Assembly (NCBI RefSeq): GCF_001638985.1
Contig: NW_017265142.1
Location: 1-64,000, forward strand
Direction of reading: 5' to 3'
DNA from: Phycomyces blakesleeanus NRRL 1555(-)
Taxonomy: Eukaryota; Mucoromycota; Mucoromycetes; Mucorales; Phycomycetaceae
DNA length: 64,000 nt
The notes beneath the pieces were generated by a model. It was not told where the DNA came from and searched no databases. It worked only from the letters and a program-made list of their open reading frames with translations. Position numbers and translations under genes: made by a program. The number at the start of each line of letters is the position of its first letter. Position 1 is the first letter of the stretch. Shown one piece after another: positions 24,557 to 32,780 of this stretch.

Positions 24557-25975
24557 TCAGGTTAAAGATTATTTTTTATTATATGACTTAAATGCTGGCA
24601 ATATATGCATCATATAGCTGTCATCAGAACTTATATGAGAAATATTATTATAAGAGAGGAAGGAAAGGAGAAGGAAATTATTTCTAGTTATTGCTAATTT
24701 TTTGACAAAGACTTATAAAGAAGAGAATGTGCTTCATTAAGCCCATGACAGGCATTGTAAATTACACCAGAAATGGGCACCAGAACCAGACCAGACCAGA
24801 ACAGAACAGCATCAAAACTCAATTAGATAGGAAACAGAAGAACAAATGCCTTGCAGAGACAGAAAGGATAGTAGGACAACAGCTGCACTCAGGCATTAGT
24901 GCCTATGATGCAACATCATGACAGCAAGGGAAAAGGAGGGAACCAGGCATATAGACCCAGATAAATGTGTAGCTTCTGTGTAGAACCCGTGATCTTTCTA
25001 TTGAAAGTACAAAGATTTACTCACTGTACCAAGCAAGTGATGTGTGATGTGTTTGTTTGTTGTGAATTGTAACAGTATCACTTGGCAAATAAATGTAATG
25101 TGAATTAGGAAATACAAGAAGAAGAATATAATAAGAATGGAAAAGAATGTGTAATTTGACAGGTAAGAATTGGTGACAGACAGGTAGAAAAAATAGGGAG
25201 AAGATAAAATGGAAATTGTGACAACAACAAAGTTTGAGAAAAACAGAAAAGGGAAAACAGAGAAATGAAATATGTCAAATCAACAGATGACACTCGAAAG
25301 AACAAGGATACTGTGTATGAATAAAGAATAATAATAATAACGGACAAAAAAATCAATAAGATCAAGGATAGAATGATTCTTTTATTGATTAAAAAGGTTG
25401 TTTCTTTTATAAACAAAAATGTTTAGTTAAAATAATTTTTTAAGGGAAAGAAAAGAAAGTCAAATGAAAATTTTTACTACATGTAACTGGTGTTGACAGT
25501 AGAAGTGCAATAGAAAAATATAGAGAGAGTAAAATAAAAGTATAGTAAAAATATAATAATAATATAGTAATAAAGTCTAATAAAAATATAGTAAAAAATA
25601 GTGTAAATAAGTATTGGCGATAAAGAAGTGTATAAAATTAGGGGAAAGAGGTATAATGTTTTTAGTAGGTGACAGGTGTTTCTGAGGTGATGATGTAGAT
25701 GGGTATTCTAATTTTAAGGAACGGGATTATATTGGGAGGATTTGGGTATAGAGGTATTGGGAGCAAGATTTCCCAATAAATCTGGGGGGACAACTCTTGT
25801 CCCTTGAGACACATCACTCGGTCAACTCACCATCGACGTCAACGCCCACAAGTCTGGTACTGCCCGTCACAGCTCACCGCCAGACCAAACCACCAAAGGA
25901 ATCCACTGTCTGGTATCCATCACCAGATATTTGCCAACGCTAGAGATGCTTCAAACACACTTGATACGCAACTAC
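24557..25975 (-). mobile_element. Non-LTR element inserted at the 5' end of tRNA-Ile
   Basis: Its 3' end (24557 to about 24610, minus strand) matches the last ~55 bp of the full LINE: the same ATAATCTTTAACC end and a shared GCCAGCA and CATATAG region. It stops exactly at a copy of the tRNA-Ile start. Its other end abuts the tRNA-Ile gene. The interior is not like the full LINE and has no long ORF, so it may be a SINE riding on the LINE tail or a composite. A degenerate tRNA-like stretch (24975-25055, minus strand) has a possible A box (TGGTACAGTGA) and a partial B box (GGTTCTACAC). The boundary at 25975 is inferred from the target duplication. Confidence 0.5.
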
Positions 25976-26049
25976 GCCCGCTTAGCTCAGTTGGTTAGAG
26001 CGTGGTGCTAATAACGCCAAGGCCACAGGTTCGACCCCTGTAGTGGGCA
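25976..26049 (+). tRNA. tRNA-Ile(AAT)
   Basis: A 74-nt cloverleaf: acceptor GCCCGCT/AGTGGGC (one G-U), D arm with TAGCTCAGTTGGTTAGAGC, anticodon arm TGGTG-CTAATAA-CGCCA with anticodon AAT, and T arm ACAGG-TTCGACC-CCTGT. Discriminator is A, no intron, no encoded CCA. A T-run suitable for pol III termination lies about 25-30 bp downstream. It looks functional. The start of the A box (TAGCTCA) is also the sequence duplicated at 24547. Confidence 0.95.
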
Positions 26050-26558
26050 ATGTCGGTTTAGCTTCAGCTAGTATTATTTTTATTACTGTGTCGTTTTCAA
26101 TCTGGGTTTGTCGGACATTATTTTGATGAATCTGAGAAATCGGGATAATTGACCGCAGCAGTTCTATGTGTCAAAGATACCTCATAGATAACAAACCGCA
26201 GTAATGTCTTATAAAGATTAAGTACAGTAACATCTTCTGAGCATCAACCACAGTAAAAGGACTTCTCTTGTAATTAAATAGAGTATAATAGTTTAATGCG
26301 GATAATGCGCAGTATTAGCTTAGAAAACTATATAAGACAATTCAATTCCTATTAATAAAAAGTACCTTTTATCCTCTCTTCAATTTTACATATACTCTCC
26401 GATCCCCAGTGGATTTGCCCTTTTGACTTTGCTATAGTAAAAGGAAGACCATCCCGGATCAGGAACGACAGATTCATCAAAATAATGTCTGACAAAATTA
26501 TCAAAAATTAAACTTAAGTCTGTTTATATAACAAATAGACATAAATTATTGAACAATG
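26050..26558. other. Spacer between the two tRNA genes
   Basis: No gene seen. The two tRNAs point toward each other across this spacer. Confidence 0.5.
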
Positions 26559-26631
26559 TGGAGAAGCTGGGCGTCGATCCCAGTGCCTCTCGCATGCTAA
26601 GCGAGCGCTCTACCATTTGAGCTACATCCCC
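26559..26631 (-). tRNA. tRNA-Ala(AGC)
   Basis: A 73-nt cloverleaf on the minus strand: acceptor GGGGATG/CTTCTCC with the G3:U70 pair that alanyl-tRNA synthetase recognises, D arm TAGCTCAAATGGTAGAGC, anticodon arm CTCGC-TTAGCAT-GCGAG with anticodon AGC, T arm CTGGG-ATCGACG-CCCAG, discriminator A. There is one U6:U67 mismatch in the acceptor stem. The gene's first 14 nt are also half of a target-site duplication: the LINE at 26633 starts one base upstream of tRNA position 1, so the tRNA is intact. No T-run appears within about 40 bp downstream; the first lies near 26506. Confidence 0.9.
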
Positions 26632-26632
26632 A
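26618..26632. repeat. Target-site duplication, tRNA-side copy
   Basis: TGAGCTACATCCCCA, 15 bp, identical to 31375-31389. Read on the minus strand it is one base plus tRNA-Ala positions 1-14, ending inside the A box. Confidence 0.9.
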
Positions 26633-26682
26633 TCTCTCTTTCACGTAAGCTACTGTTACACAAGACATAACAAAAAAATTGG

Positions 26683-27750
26683 TTGCATCCATACAAAAGC
26701 TTCATCAATCCGTCCTACATCTTGTTCAAAACGTTACATCCATTGTCAAAAACATTGCATCCATTACCACTGTTGCCTTATCTATCAGCAGAAAAAATTT
26801 CAGCCGATTCCGACAACTCTTCATTTTTGCGATCTCAAATGTCAACATTGCTGCCATCCTCTGTCATGCAGGGAATGTCACCCGATCTCGCCTCATTTCT
26901 GGGGAACATGCAGGCCCAATTCATGTCACTACAACAACGTACCAATGAACTTGAATCTCTTGCCGCAACTAATGCTAAATTAACTGCTCAATTAGTTAAT
27001 GCAGAAAAGCTAATTGCTGATCTCAGATCTCAATTAGCATCTCAGGGCAATTGCCAAATTACAACAAATGCATCAACATCATCTGCACCAACCACACCCA
27101 AGGAGCCTGGCACTGAGGCTTCTACATGGGCTACAACTGCTGCTGCTGCTCACAACTCTGTTGTTGTTCCTACTGCTCTTTCTGTTTGCAAGACTCCAAG
27201 ACCTCCTTCTGTTCGCCAGGTTGCTGCTTCTGCTAGAATGTTTGCCATTCCCACTGGTCCCAAAGGATATCAATATGTGTATATCCCACGTTCACGTCGT
27301 CTCACACATAGAAAAGTGCGCAACTCTTTGAAAACACTTGGTGTTGATACTGGCCGCACCTTGGATATCAATTTTCCTGCCAAGGATGTAGTTGGCATCC
27401 TAGTTCACAACCAGTATGCTGAGAAATTCCAGACCACTCTGACCACAGTTGCCATTGAGATCTTAGATGCGTTTGACCCTTTGGATCCCAAAAACATTGC
27501 AGATCCCAAATATAAGTCTCTTTCTGATTCAGAGCTAGAAGAAGTTGCTGCTGAACTTCATTCTGATCGTTGTATGAAGGCTCTCAAGTACCTTCGTCCT
27601 CATGTTGCTGTTCCTGTTGGTCATTTCTTTTGTGATCAAGGCTGGATCTCTAAGGAAGATATTCCTGTCCATTCTGTTTCTGGTCCTGGTGCTGGTATTC
27701 ATGATTTCCAATCACCATCTCGTCGTACCTCTGTTGCAATGTCTGAATGA
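26683..27750 (+). CDS. LINE ORF1 protein (nucleic-acid-binding, coiled coil)
   Basis: Up to 355 aa from the codon at 26683, which is ATC in the sequence CCATCC context rather than a clear ATG; the first in-frame ATG may lie downstream, so the start is uncertain. A leucine-rich coiled coil lies at about residues 80-120 (ELESLAATNAKLTAQLVNAE). An Ala/Thr/Ser/Pro-rich linker follows, then a basic segment (PRSRRLTHRKVRNSLKTLG) and an acidic one. No CCHC zinc knuckle is visible. ORF1 proteins of LINEs normally coat the RNA and act as chaperones. The stop codon overlaps the ORF2 start as ATGA (27747-27750). The same protein in fragment is seen at 31412-31966. Confidence 0.75.
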   Translation: MHPYKSFINPSYILFKTLHPLSKTLHPLPLLPYLSAEKISADSDNSSFLRSQMSTLLPSSVMQGMSPDLASFLGNMQAQFMSLQQRTNELESLAATNAKLTAQLVNAEKLIADLRSQLASQGNCQITTNASTSSAPTTPKEPGTEASTWATTAAAAHNSVVVPTALSVCKTPRPPSVRQVAASARMFAIPTGPKGYQYVYIPRSRRLTHRKVRNSLKTLGVDTGRTLDINFPAKDVVGILVHNQYAEKFQTTLTTVAIEILDAFDPLDPKNIADPKYKSLSDSELEEVAAELHSDRCMKALKYLRPHVAVPVGHFFCDQGWISKEDIPVHSVSGPGAGIHDFQSPSRRTSVAMSE

Positions 27751-30700
27751 GTGAAATCTCATTAGGACTTTGGAATGCTAATGGTCTACAGCCTCGTGCA
27801 ATTTATGATGTTCTTCAACACTGTCACTCTCTACATATGCTTTTTATCACTGAAACATGGCTTCTTCCCCCATCTCGTCTCCCCACTTCTTGGTCCCAGA
27901 TTCATCTTTATGGTTCACCTGTAGCTGGCAACTACAGAGGTTCTATGGGTGTTTCTGTTCTTATTTCTCCATCTTGTCCTTATCCTGTCACTCAGATTCC
28001 TATGTCATCTAATTATGCTTTAGCCATCAAGATTGGTTCCCTCAGAATTGTATGCCTGTACTTACCGCCCTCTATGTCCACCCATGATGCTCTTGCAGTT
28101 CTCTCATCCATTCCTTTGACCAATGACACTATTATCTGCGGCGATTTTAATTCACGTTTGGGTTCACTTACTGGTGACTATGCTACTAACACTCGAGGTC
28201 TTGCTCTTTGTCAATGGTTAGAAGAACGTGCTCTTACTGTTGTCAATGGCCAGCTCTCACCATGCATACCTACATTCATTTCATTCCGCCAAAATGTGGA
28301 GATAAGCAGTATCATTGATCTGTTTATCACTAATATGTCCCTCACCAATGCCACTCTCAACATTCATACCGACCTCTCACTCAACTCTGACCACCGTCTG
28401 CTTTCACTTTCATTTACATATGCCATCAATCCAACATCACATGCACCACCACCATCTTGCAAAACATGGAACCTCTCACGTCTTCAAGAACCTGATGTTC
28501 TCAAACTATATGCCCACACATTTGTCACTAATTCCACCAACCTCAAATCCACTTTGCAATCGACCTTCGAACACCCTCCTTCCTCACGTCCACCAATTGA
28601 TGCACTAACTGATGAATTCAACTCACTCATTTATAATTCTTTAAGTAGCTCAATTGGCAACCGTCCTCCCCGTCCTTCCCACTGGAAAAAATTCTGGAAT
28701 CCAGTACTTCAAGCAGCTGCAGAGCACCGCAATTTCTGCTACAAGAAATGGCGCCGTGCATGTGGTATAGACAGAATTCATTGGTGGGATAAGCATCTCA
28801 AAGCGCAGGCAGAATTCCGACATCAAGTGCAATCATCTAAGCGCCAATCATGGCATGCTTTCTGCAAATCAATGGAACAAGACTTTTCCAAAGCAACATC
28901 AAAGATCAAGCTACTCAAACGCCGACGGCAGCCTCAACACATGTTTCAACATAGTGATGGACCAGCAACAGCAGCAACAATTATGTGTGAGCATCTTGCA
29001 TCTGTATACAGTGGCAGTATCCTCCCAGATCAGCGTCCTCCTCCTCCTCTTCACAGTACTAGTCTGCCTTTTGCCTCTGCCAACTCGCCATTTGTTTCTT
29101 CAGTGGTAGAGGGATGCATGCAATTTATGCCTAACCGCAAGGCACCAGGCCCAGATCACATCAGAGCAGAAATGTTGAAAGTAATTCGACCACAAATTGC
29201 TCCACTACTCTCACTCTTGTTCACCATCTGTTGGCAATGGTCATATGTACCTGTTATTTGGCGTCAGGCTCAAGTTTTTCCCATTTACAAAAAGGGAGAT
29301 CCATCAATTGCTGCTAACTATCGACCTATTTCACTAACTTCTGTTGTGCGGAAACTGATGGAAATGTGTATTTCTCCAGTGCTTCACAAGTTTTCCCCTC
29401 CTCTGGATGTTGCTCAGGGTGGTTTCCGTCCTAGACGTGGTGCCATGGACCAAGCTCTCTGTCTGCATGACCTCATGAAAGCACACTTCCACCGCCATCA
29501 CCATTATCCTGTTGTTGCATTCTTAGACATAAAGGCAGCTTATGATACAGTAGACCGACAAGTCATTTGGGATGCTCTTGCTAGACGTCACACACCACCA
29601 GCTTTACTTGGACTTCTTGTCAATATGTTTGATAATGTCTCTATATCTGTTCTTCTTGGCAACTTCTCTTCTCATTCTTTTTCTCCCACCACAGGCGTCC
29701 TTCAAGGTTCCGTTCTCAGTCCACATTTGTATTCAATCTATATCAACTCTCTGCCACCAATACTCCGCACAGTTGCATCACCACTCACCTCAACACATAT
29801 CCCATCAATCTCTCCTTCCTCATTGGATGCTTACAATTCTCTTCTTGCCCCATCAGATGTGAATGACTTTCAACACATTCACTTGCCTACTGCCATTAAC
29901 AGTCTTCTTTTTGCTGATGATGTTGCTATCTTTGGCTCTGTCACTGATGTTCAGAGTATGCTTGATCTTGCTGCCCAACACTCCTTCCAGCTTGGCTACC
30001 GTTGGAGTCCTTCAAAATGTGCTGTACTCTATCCTCCTTCACAATCTTTACCACGTTCTACTATCTCTCTGTATGGTGAGTTGCTTCCTGCAGTAAATGA
30101 GTTTATATACTTGGGTATACCTTTCTGTAACAAAGGCATCTTTGGACCGTCTGTTGTCACTCATTGTCGTTCTGGAGCATTGGCTGCTATGGCAACTCTT
30201 ACTGCTGTTGGTGTATGTAGATCTGGTTTCAGTTTGCTCTTAAGTTCACGTCTGTTCAAAACCTTTATACGACCAAAATTCGAGTATGGTCTTGCAATCA
30301 CATGTCTTTTGCAAAAAGATGTTTTACTTCTAGAGAAAATTCAAGATAAATGCTTGCAAATGATTGTTGGTGGCCATGCAACTTCATCTACTGCAGTCTT
30401 GAAACATATCTGCAACCTGCCCAGTATGGCTTTTCGCGTTGACATTCTCAAAACAAAATTTTGTCTTCGGGCACACACTCTTCCTTCTGGTTGTCTTCTC
30501 TCTCTGCTCCATTCTCATCATCTCCAAGCATCAACACTATCCACTCTTCACACAAACCCTCTTTTTGCCAGCATTCCCCCTGATCTTAATTGCTCCAGCC
30601 GCATAAAACTATCCAAGCACTTTGAGTCTTTTAGACAAGAAAAGTTTGCTCACTTTCGTCTCACCAACACTAAGATTCTCATCCAAGCTTGCCGCCCTCT

Positions 30701-31067
30701 TCTTGAAGTTGATCCTGTATTGTTTCTTCCTGCTACACGCATAGAACGTGGCCGTCTAGTACGTTGGAGAATAGGCTGGTTGCCTGGTAAGCCAAAGGAG
30801 TGTGCATGTGGCTTTGATCATACTTCAAGACGCCATCTCCAATTCTGCATCACAATCCCATCTCAGCTGTTCTCTCAACTTCCAGCACCACCCACAGATG
30901 AAGACAACATCATTGACTTTGCTATATCAGCACTACCAATCTCGTCTACACATCCAAGCCCTCTATATTGGAAAGCTCTTCTTACAATACTATGGCATAT
31001 TGACATGCTATGCAATCCTAATGGCAACTACACACATGAAACTGATCATGGTTCTCTCTGGCACTAG
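27747..31067 (+). CDS. LINE ORF2: endonuclease-reverse transcriptase
   Basis: 1106 aa, uninterrupted. An N-terminal apurinic-type endonuclease covers about residues 1-230 (WNANGL, ITETWL, CGDFNSRLG, SIIDLFITN, SDHRLLSLSF). The reverse transcriptase follows at about 450-800 with KAPGPDHIRAEML, YRPISLTSVVRKLME, GGFRPRRGAMDQ, AFLDIKAAYDTVD, GVLQGSVLSPHLYSIYIN and the catalytic LLFADDVAIFG. A C-terminal zinc-finger-like CACGFDHTSRRHLQFC lies at about 1015-1035. Start ATG overlaps the ORF1 stop by four bases, so coupled translation is likely. All expected catalytic motifs are present. The endonuclease presumably sets the tRNA-gene specificity. FADD rather than YADD suggests it is outside the L1 clade; I cannot assign the clade further. 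Confidence 0.95.
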   Translation: MSEISLGLWNANGLQPRAIYDVLQHCHSLHMLFITETWLLPPSRLPTSWSQIHLYGSPVAGNYRGSMGVSVLISPSCPYPVTQIPMSSNYALAIKIGSLRIVCLYLPPSMSTHDALAVLSSIPLTNDTIICGDFNSRLGSLTGDYATNTRGLALCQWLEERALTVVNGQLSPCIPTFISFRQNVEISSIIDLFITNMSLTNATLNIHTDLSLNSDHRLLSLSFTYAINPTSHAPPPSCKTWNLSRLQEPDVLKLYAHTFVTNSTNLKSTLQSTFEHPPSSRPPIDALTDEFNSLIYNSLSSSIGNRPPRPSHWKKFWNPVLQAAAEHRNFCYKKWRRACGIDRIHWWDKHLKAQAEFRHQVQSSKRQSWHAFCKSMEQDFSKATSKIKLLKRRRQPQHMFQHSDGPATAATIMCEHLASVYSGSILPDQRPPPPLHSTSLPFASANSPFVSSVVEGCMQFMPNRKAPGPDHIRAEMLKVIRPQIAPLLSLLFTICWQWSYVPVIWRQAQVFPIYKKGDPSIAANYRPISLTSVVRKLMEMCISPVLHKFSPPLDVAQGGFRPRRGAMDQALCLHDLMKAHFHRHHHYPVVAFLDIKAAYDTVDRQVIWDALARRHTPPALLGLLVNMFDNVSISVLLGNFSSHSFSPTTGVLQGSVLSPHLYSIYINSLPPILRTVASPLTSTHIPSISPSSLDAYNSLLAPSDVNDFQHIHLPTAINSLLFADDVAIFGSVTDVQSMLDLAAQHSFQLGYRWSPSKCAVLYPPSQSLPRSTISLYGELLPAVNEFIYLGIPFCNKGIFGPSVVTHCRSGALAAMATLTAVGVCRSGFSLLLSSRLFKTFIRPKFEYGLAITCLLQKDVLLLEKIQDKCLQMIVGGHATSSTAVLKHICNLPSMAFRVDILKTKFCLRAHTLPSGCLLSLLHSHHLQASTLSTLHTNPLFASIPPDLNCSSRIKLSKHFESFRQEKFAHFRLTNTKILIQACRPLLEVDPVLFLPATRIERGRLVRWRIGWLPGKPKECACGFDHTSRRHLQFCITIPSQLFSQLPAPPTDEDNIIDFAISALPISSTHPSPLYWKALLTILWHIDMLCNPNGNYTHETDHGSLWH

Positions 31068-31374
31068 CTCTAATAATTTAATATCTGTTTTCTTTTACTT
31101 CTTTTCTTCTTATTTTTGTCTTCTCATTCATGAAATGTTTCTAGATCTGCAATTCTGTCTCCTCCCTTTCACTGTTACAACTTTTTACACAGCTGCAAAG
31201 TGGAGAGCAGGTTCAGTCTTTTAGCTTAGTATTGTTTATTTCTCTTCTTCTATTCATTTTTTTTGTCTTTTGTGATCCTTTTGGACTTTTTTTTATCTTT
31301 TTCTTTTGTACTTGGGAGGCTATATGATCTATAGATTGCCAGCAATATCTCCTTAATAAAAATAATCTTTAACC

Positions 31375-31389
31375 TGAGCTACATCCCCA
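31375..31389. repeat. Target-site duplication, distal copy
   Basis: TGAGCTACATCCCCA, perfect match to 26618-26632. It directly joins the 3' end of the first LINE to the 5' end of the second. Confidence 0.9.
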
Positions 31390-31966
31390 CTTCTCTTTCA
31401 CGTATGCTTTATTGTTTTCAATATTGGGTTTTTTAAAGTTTGCATCCATACAATTCTATCATCAATCCATCCAAAATATTGCTTCAACCATTGCATCCAT
31501 TGTCAAACACGACGCATCTACCCTTTCCACCACCACATCCATTGTCAAAAAAAAATTTCCTATCGTTCCTGCCATTTTATCACCAATTTTCACTTTTTCT
31601 CTACCGATTGCTGCTATCTCAAGATCATTGCCAAACATGTTGCAATTGTTGCCTGCTAATTGCATGCAAAGTTTGCCAGCCAAACTTGTGACGTTTTTAA
31701 CCAGTATGCAGTCACAGTTCAATGCACTTAACAAACGTACAGCACATTTGGAATCTCTTGCTGCCAAAAATGTCCAATTGCATGCTCAATTAGCTAATGT
31801 CCAGCAGGAGAATGCCAATCTCCGATCTTAATTGTTGCAAAACAATGTGACTGGTCCTGTTCCCAGCTCTGCTTCTCTTCCTGCACCCCAGTCAACTGCA
31901 GATCTTGGAACTGCTGCCTCCACTTGGGCCACCAAAACAAGCTTGATTCTGCCAGCCAAGACACCT
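31390..31966 (+). mobile_element. Second LINE copy, 5' part only
   Basis: Starts CTTCTCTTTCACGTATGC, like the start of the first LINE, and continues through a related ORF1 start (TTGCATCCATAC onward) and coiled coil (AHLESLAAKNVQLHAQLANV). It has a stop at 31829 and diverges clearly from the first copy. It is cut at 31966 by the terminal repeat of the DNA transposon. The shared start supports 26633 as a true 5' end. Confidence 0.85.
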
Positions 31967-32780
31967 CACTGCAAAAGGAGGGTAGATTCGGTCGAATTTT
32001 ATTTTTTAAATTTTGGCAAAATTTGGAAAAATATTTCAAACACCATCGTTTTTCAATATATTTTTTTCTTGAGATGGGAATTCGCAATTTTTTCTGATTA
32101 TATTAAATAAACACAGATACAAACACAAATATTTATTAATTAGGCAATAAATCGCACAATTGTCTTAAAAAATATATGTTTCGATTGACTTGACAGAAAA
32201 ATAAAAAATAAAAATAAAATATTAAATGTTAAATGTAGTATTTAATTATTTTTCTGGAAGGAAAAACTTGTTGTTACAGATGCACCTAATTTAGACTCAA
32301 TAATATTTTTATTGCATCGCAAAAAATACTGAATTTTATTAGAATATAATAATGTATGATATATGAGTTATTTTTAATAAGAAAGTATATCAAAAAAAAT
32401 TGAAAAAAAGAGCAAGAATTGATGTCATAAAAAATACAAGAAAAAGAAAATCCAAAAAAGGCCACTTGCCAAAATGAGCGAGAATTGATGTCATGTTAAA
32501 AAAACGCGAAAGAGAAAAACTACGCCATTAAATCAGTGATTATTAAATTGAAGCCCCATTAATAATCAGGCACACTTTTTTTAAGAAAAGATCGCTGCAT
32601 CAAAATCCATTTGTAATTCTTACTAATAGGGACAGTAAGCTCAATGTAGTCAATGACATAGTGAACAAGATATATCAACTCATTATTAATGACAAAAATA
32701 AGAGACATATAAAAGATGAAAATAAAATATAGTATACACCTCTTTATTATTTTATTATTATTAATATTATTCTTACTGTT

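Larger units (their letters stand above)
26633..31374 (+). mobile_element. Full-length tRNA-targeting LINE (4.7 kb)
   Basis: Bounded on both sides by the 15-bp TGAGCTACATCCCCA duplication. It has a 50-bp 5' leader, ORF1, ORF2 and a 307-bp 3' UTR ending AATAAAAATAATCTTTAACC with no poly(A) tail. Both ORFs are open, so the element may be active or recently active. Its 5' end faces the tRNA-Ala 5' end. The second LINE begins immediately after the distal duplication with the same start (CTCTTTCACGTA), showing repeated use of this site. Confidence 0.9.

Noticed and set aside
24727..24921. 64-aa ORF within the tRNA-Ile-linked element
   Set aside because: Short, no similarity, inside a non-coding element; likely chance.
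25105..25416. Hydrophobic 103-aa minus-strand ORF
   Set aside because: Low-complexity pyrimidine-rich sequence; the apparent membrane segments follow from base composition.
27068..30096. Several leucine- and histidine-rich ORFs overlapping LINE ORF1 and ORF2
   Set aside because: Shadow frames of the LINE coding sequences.
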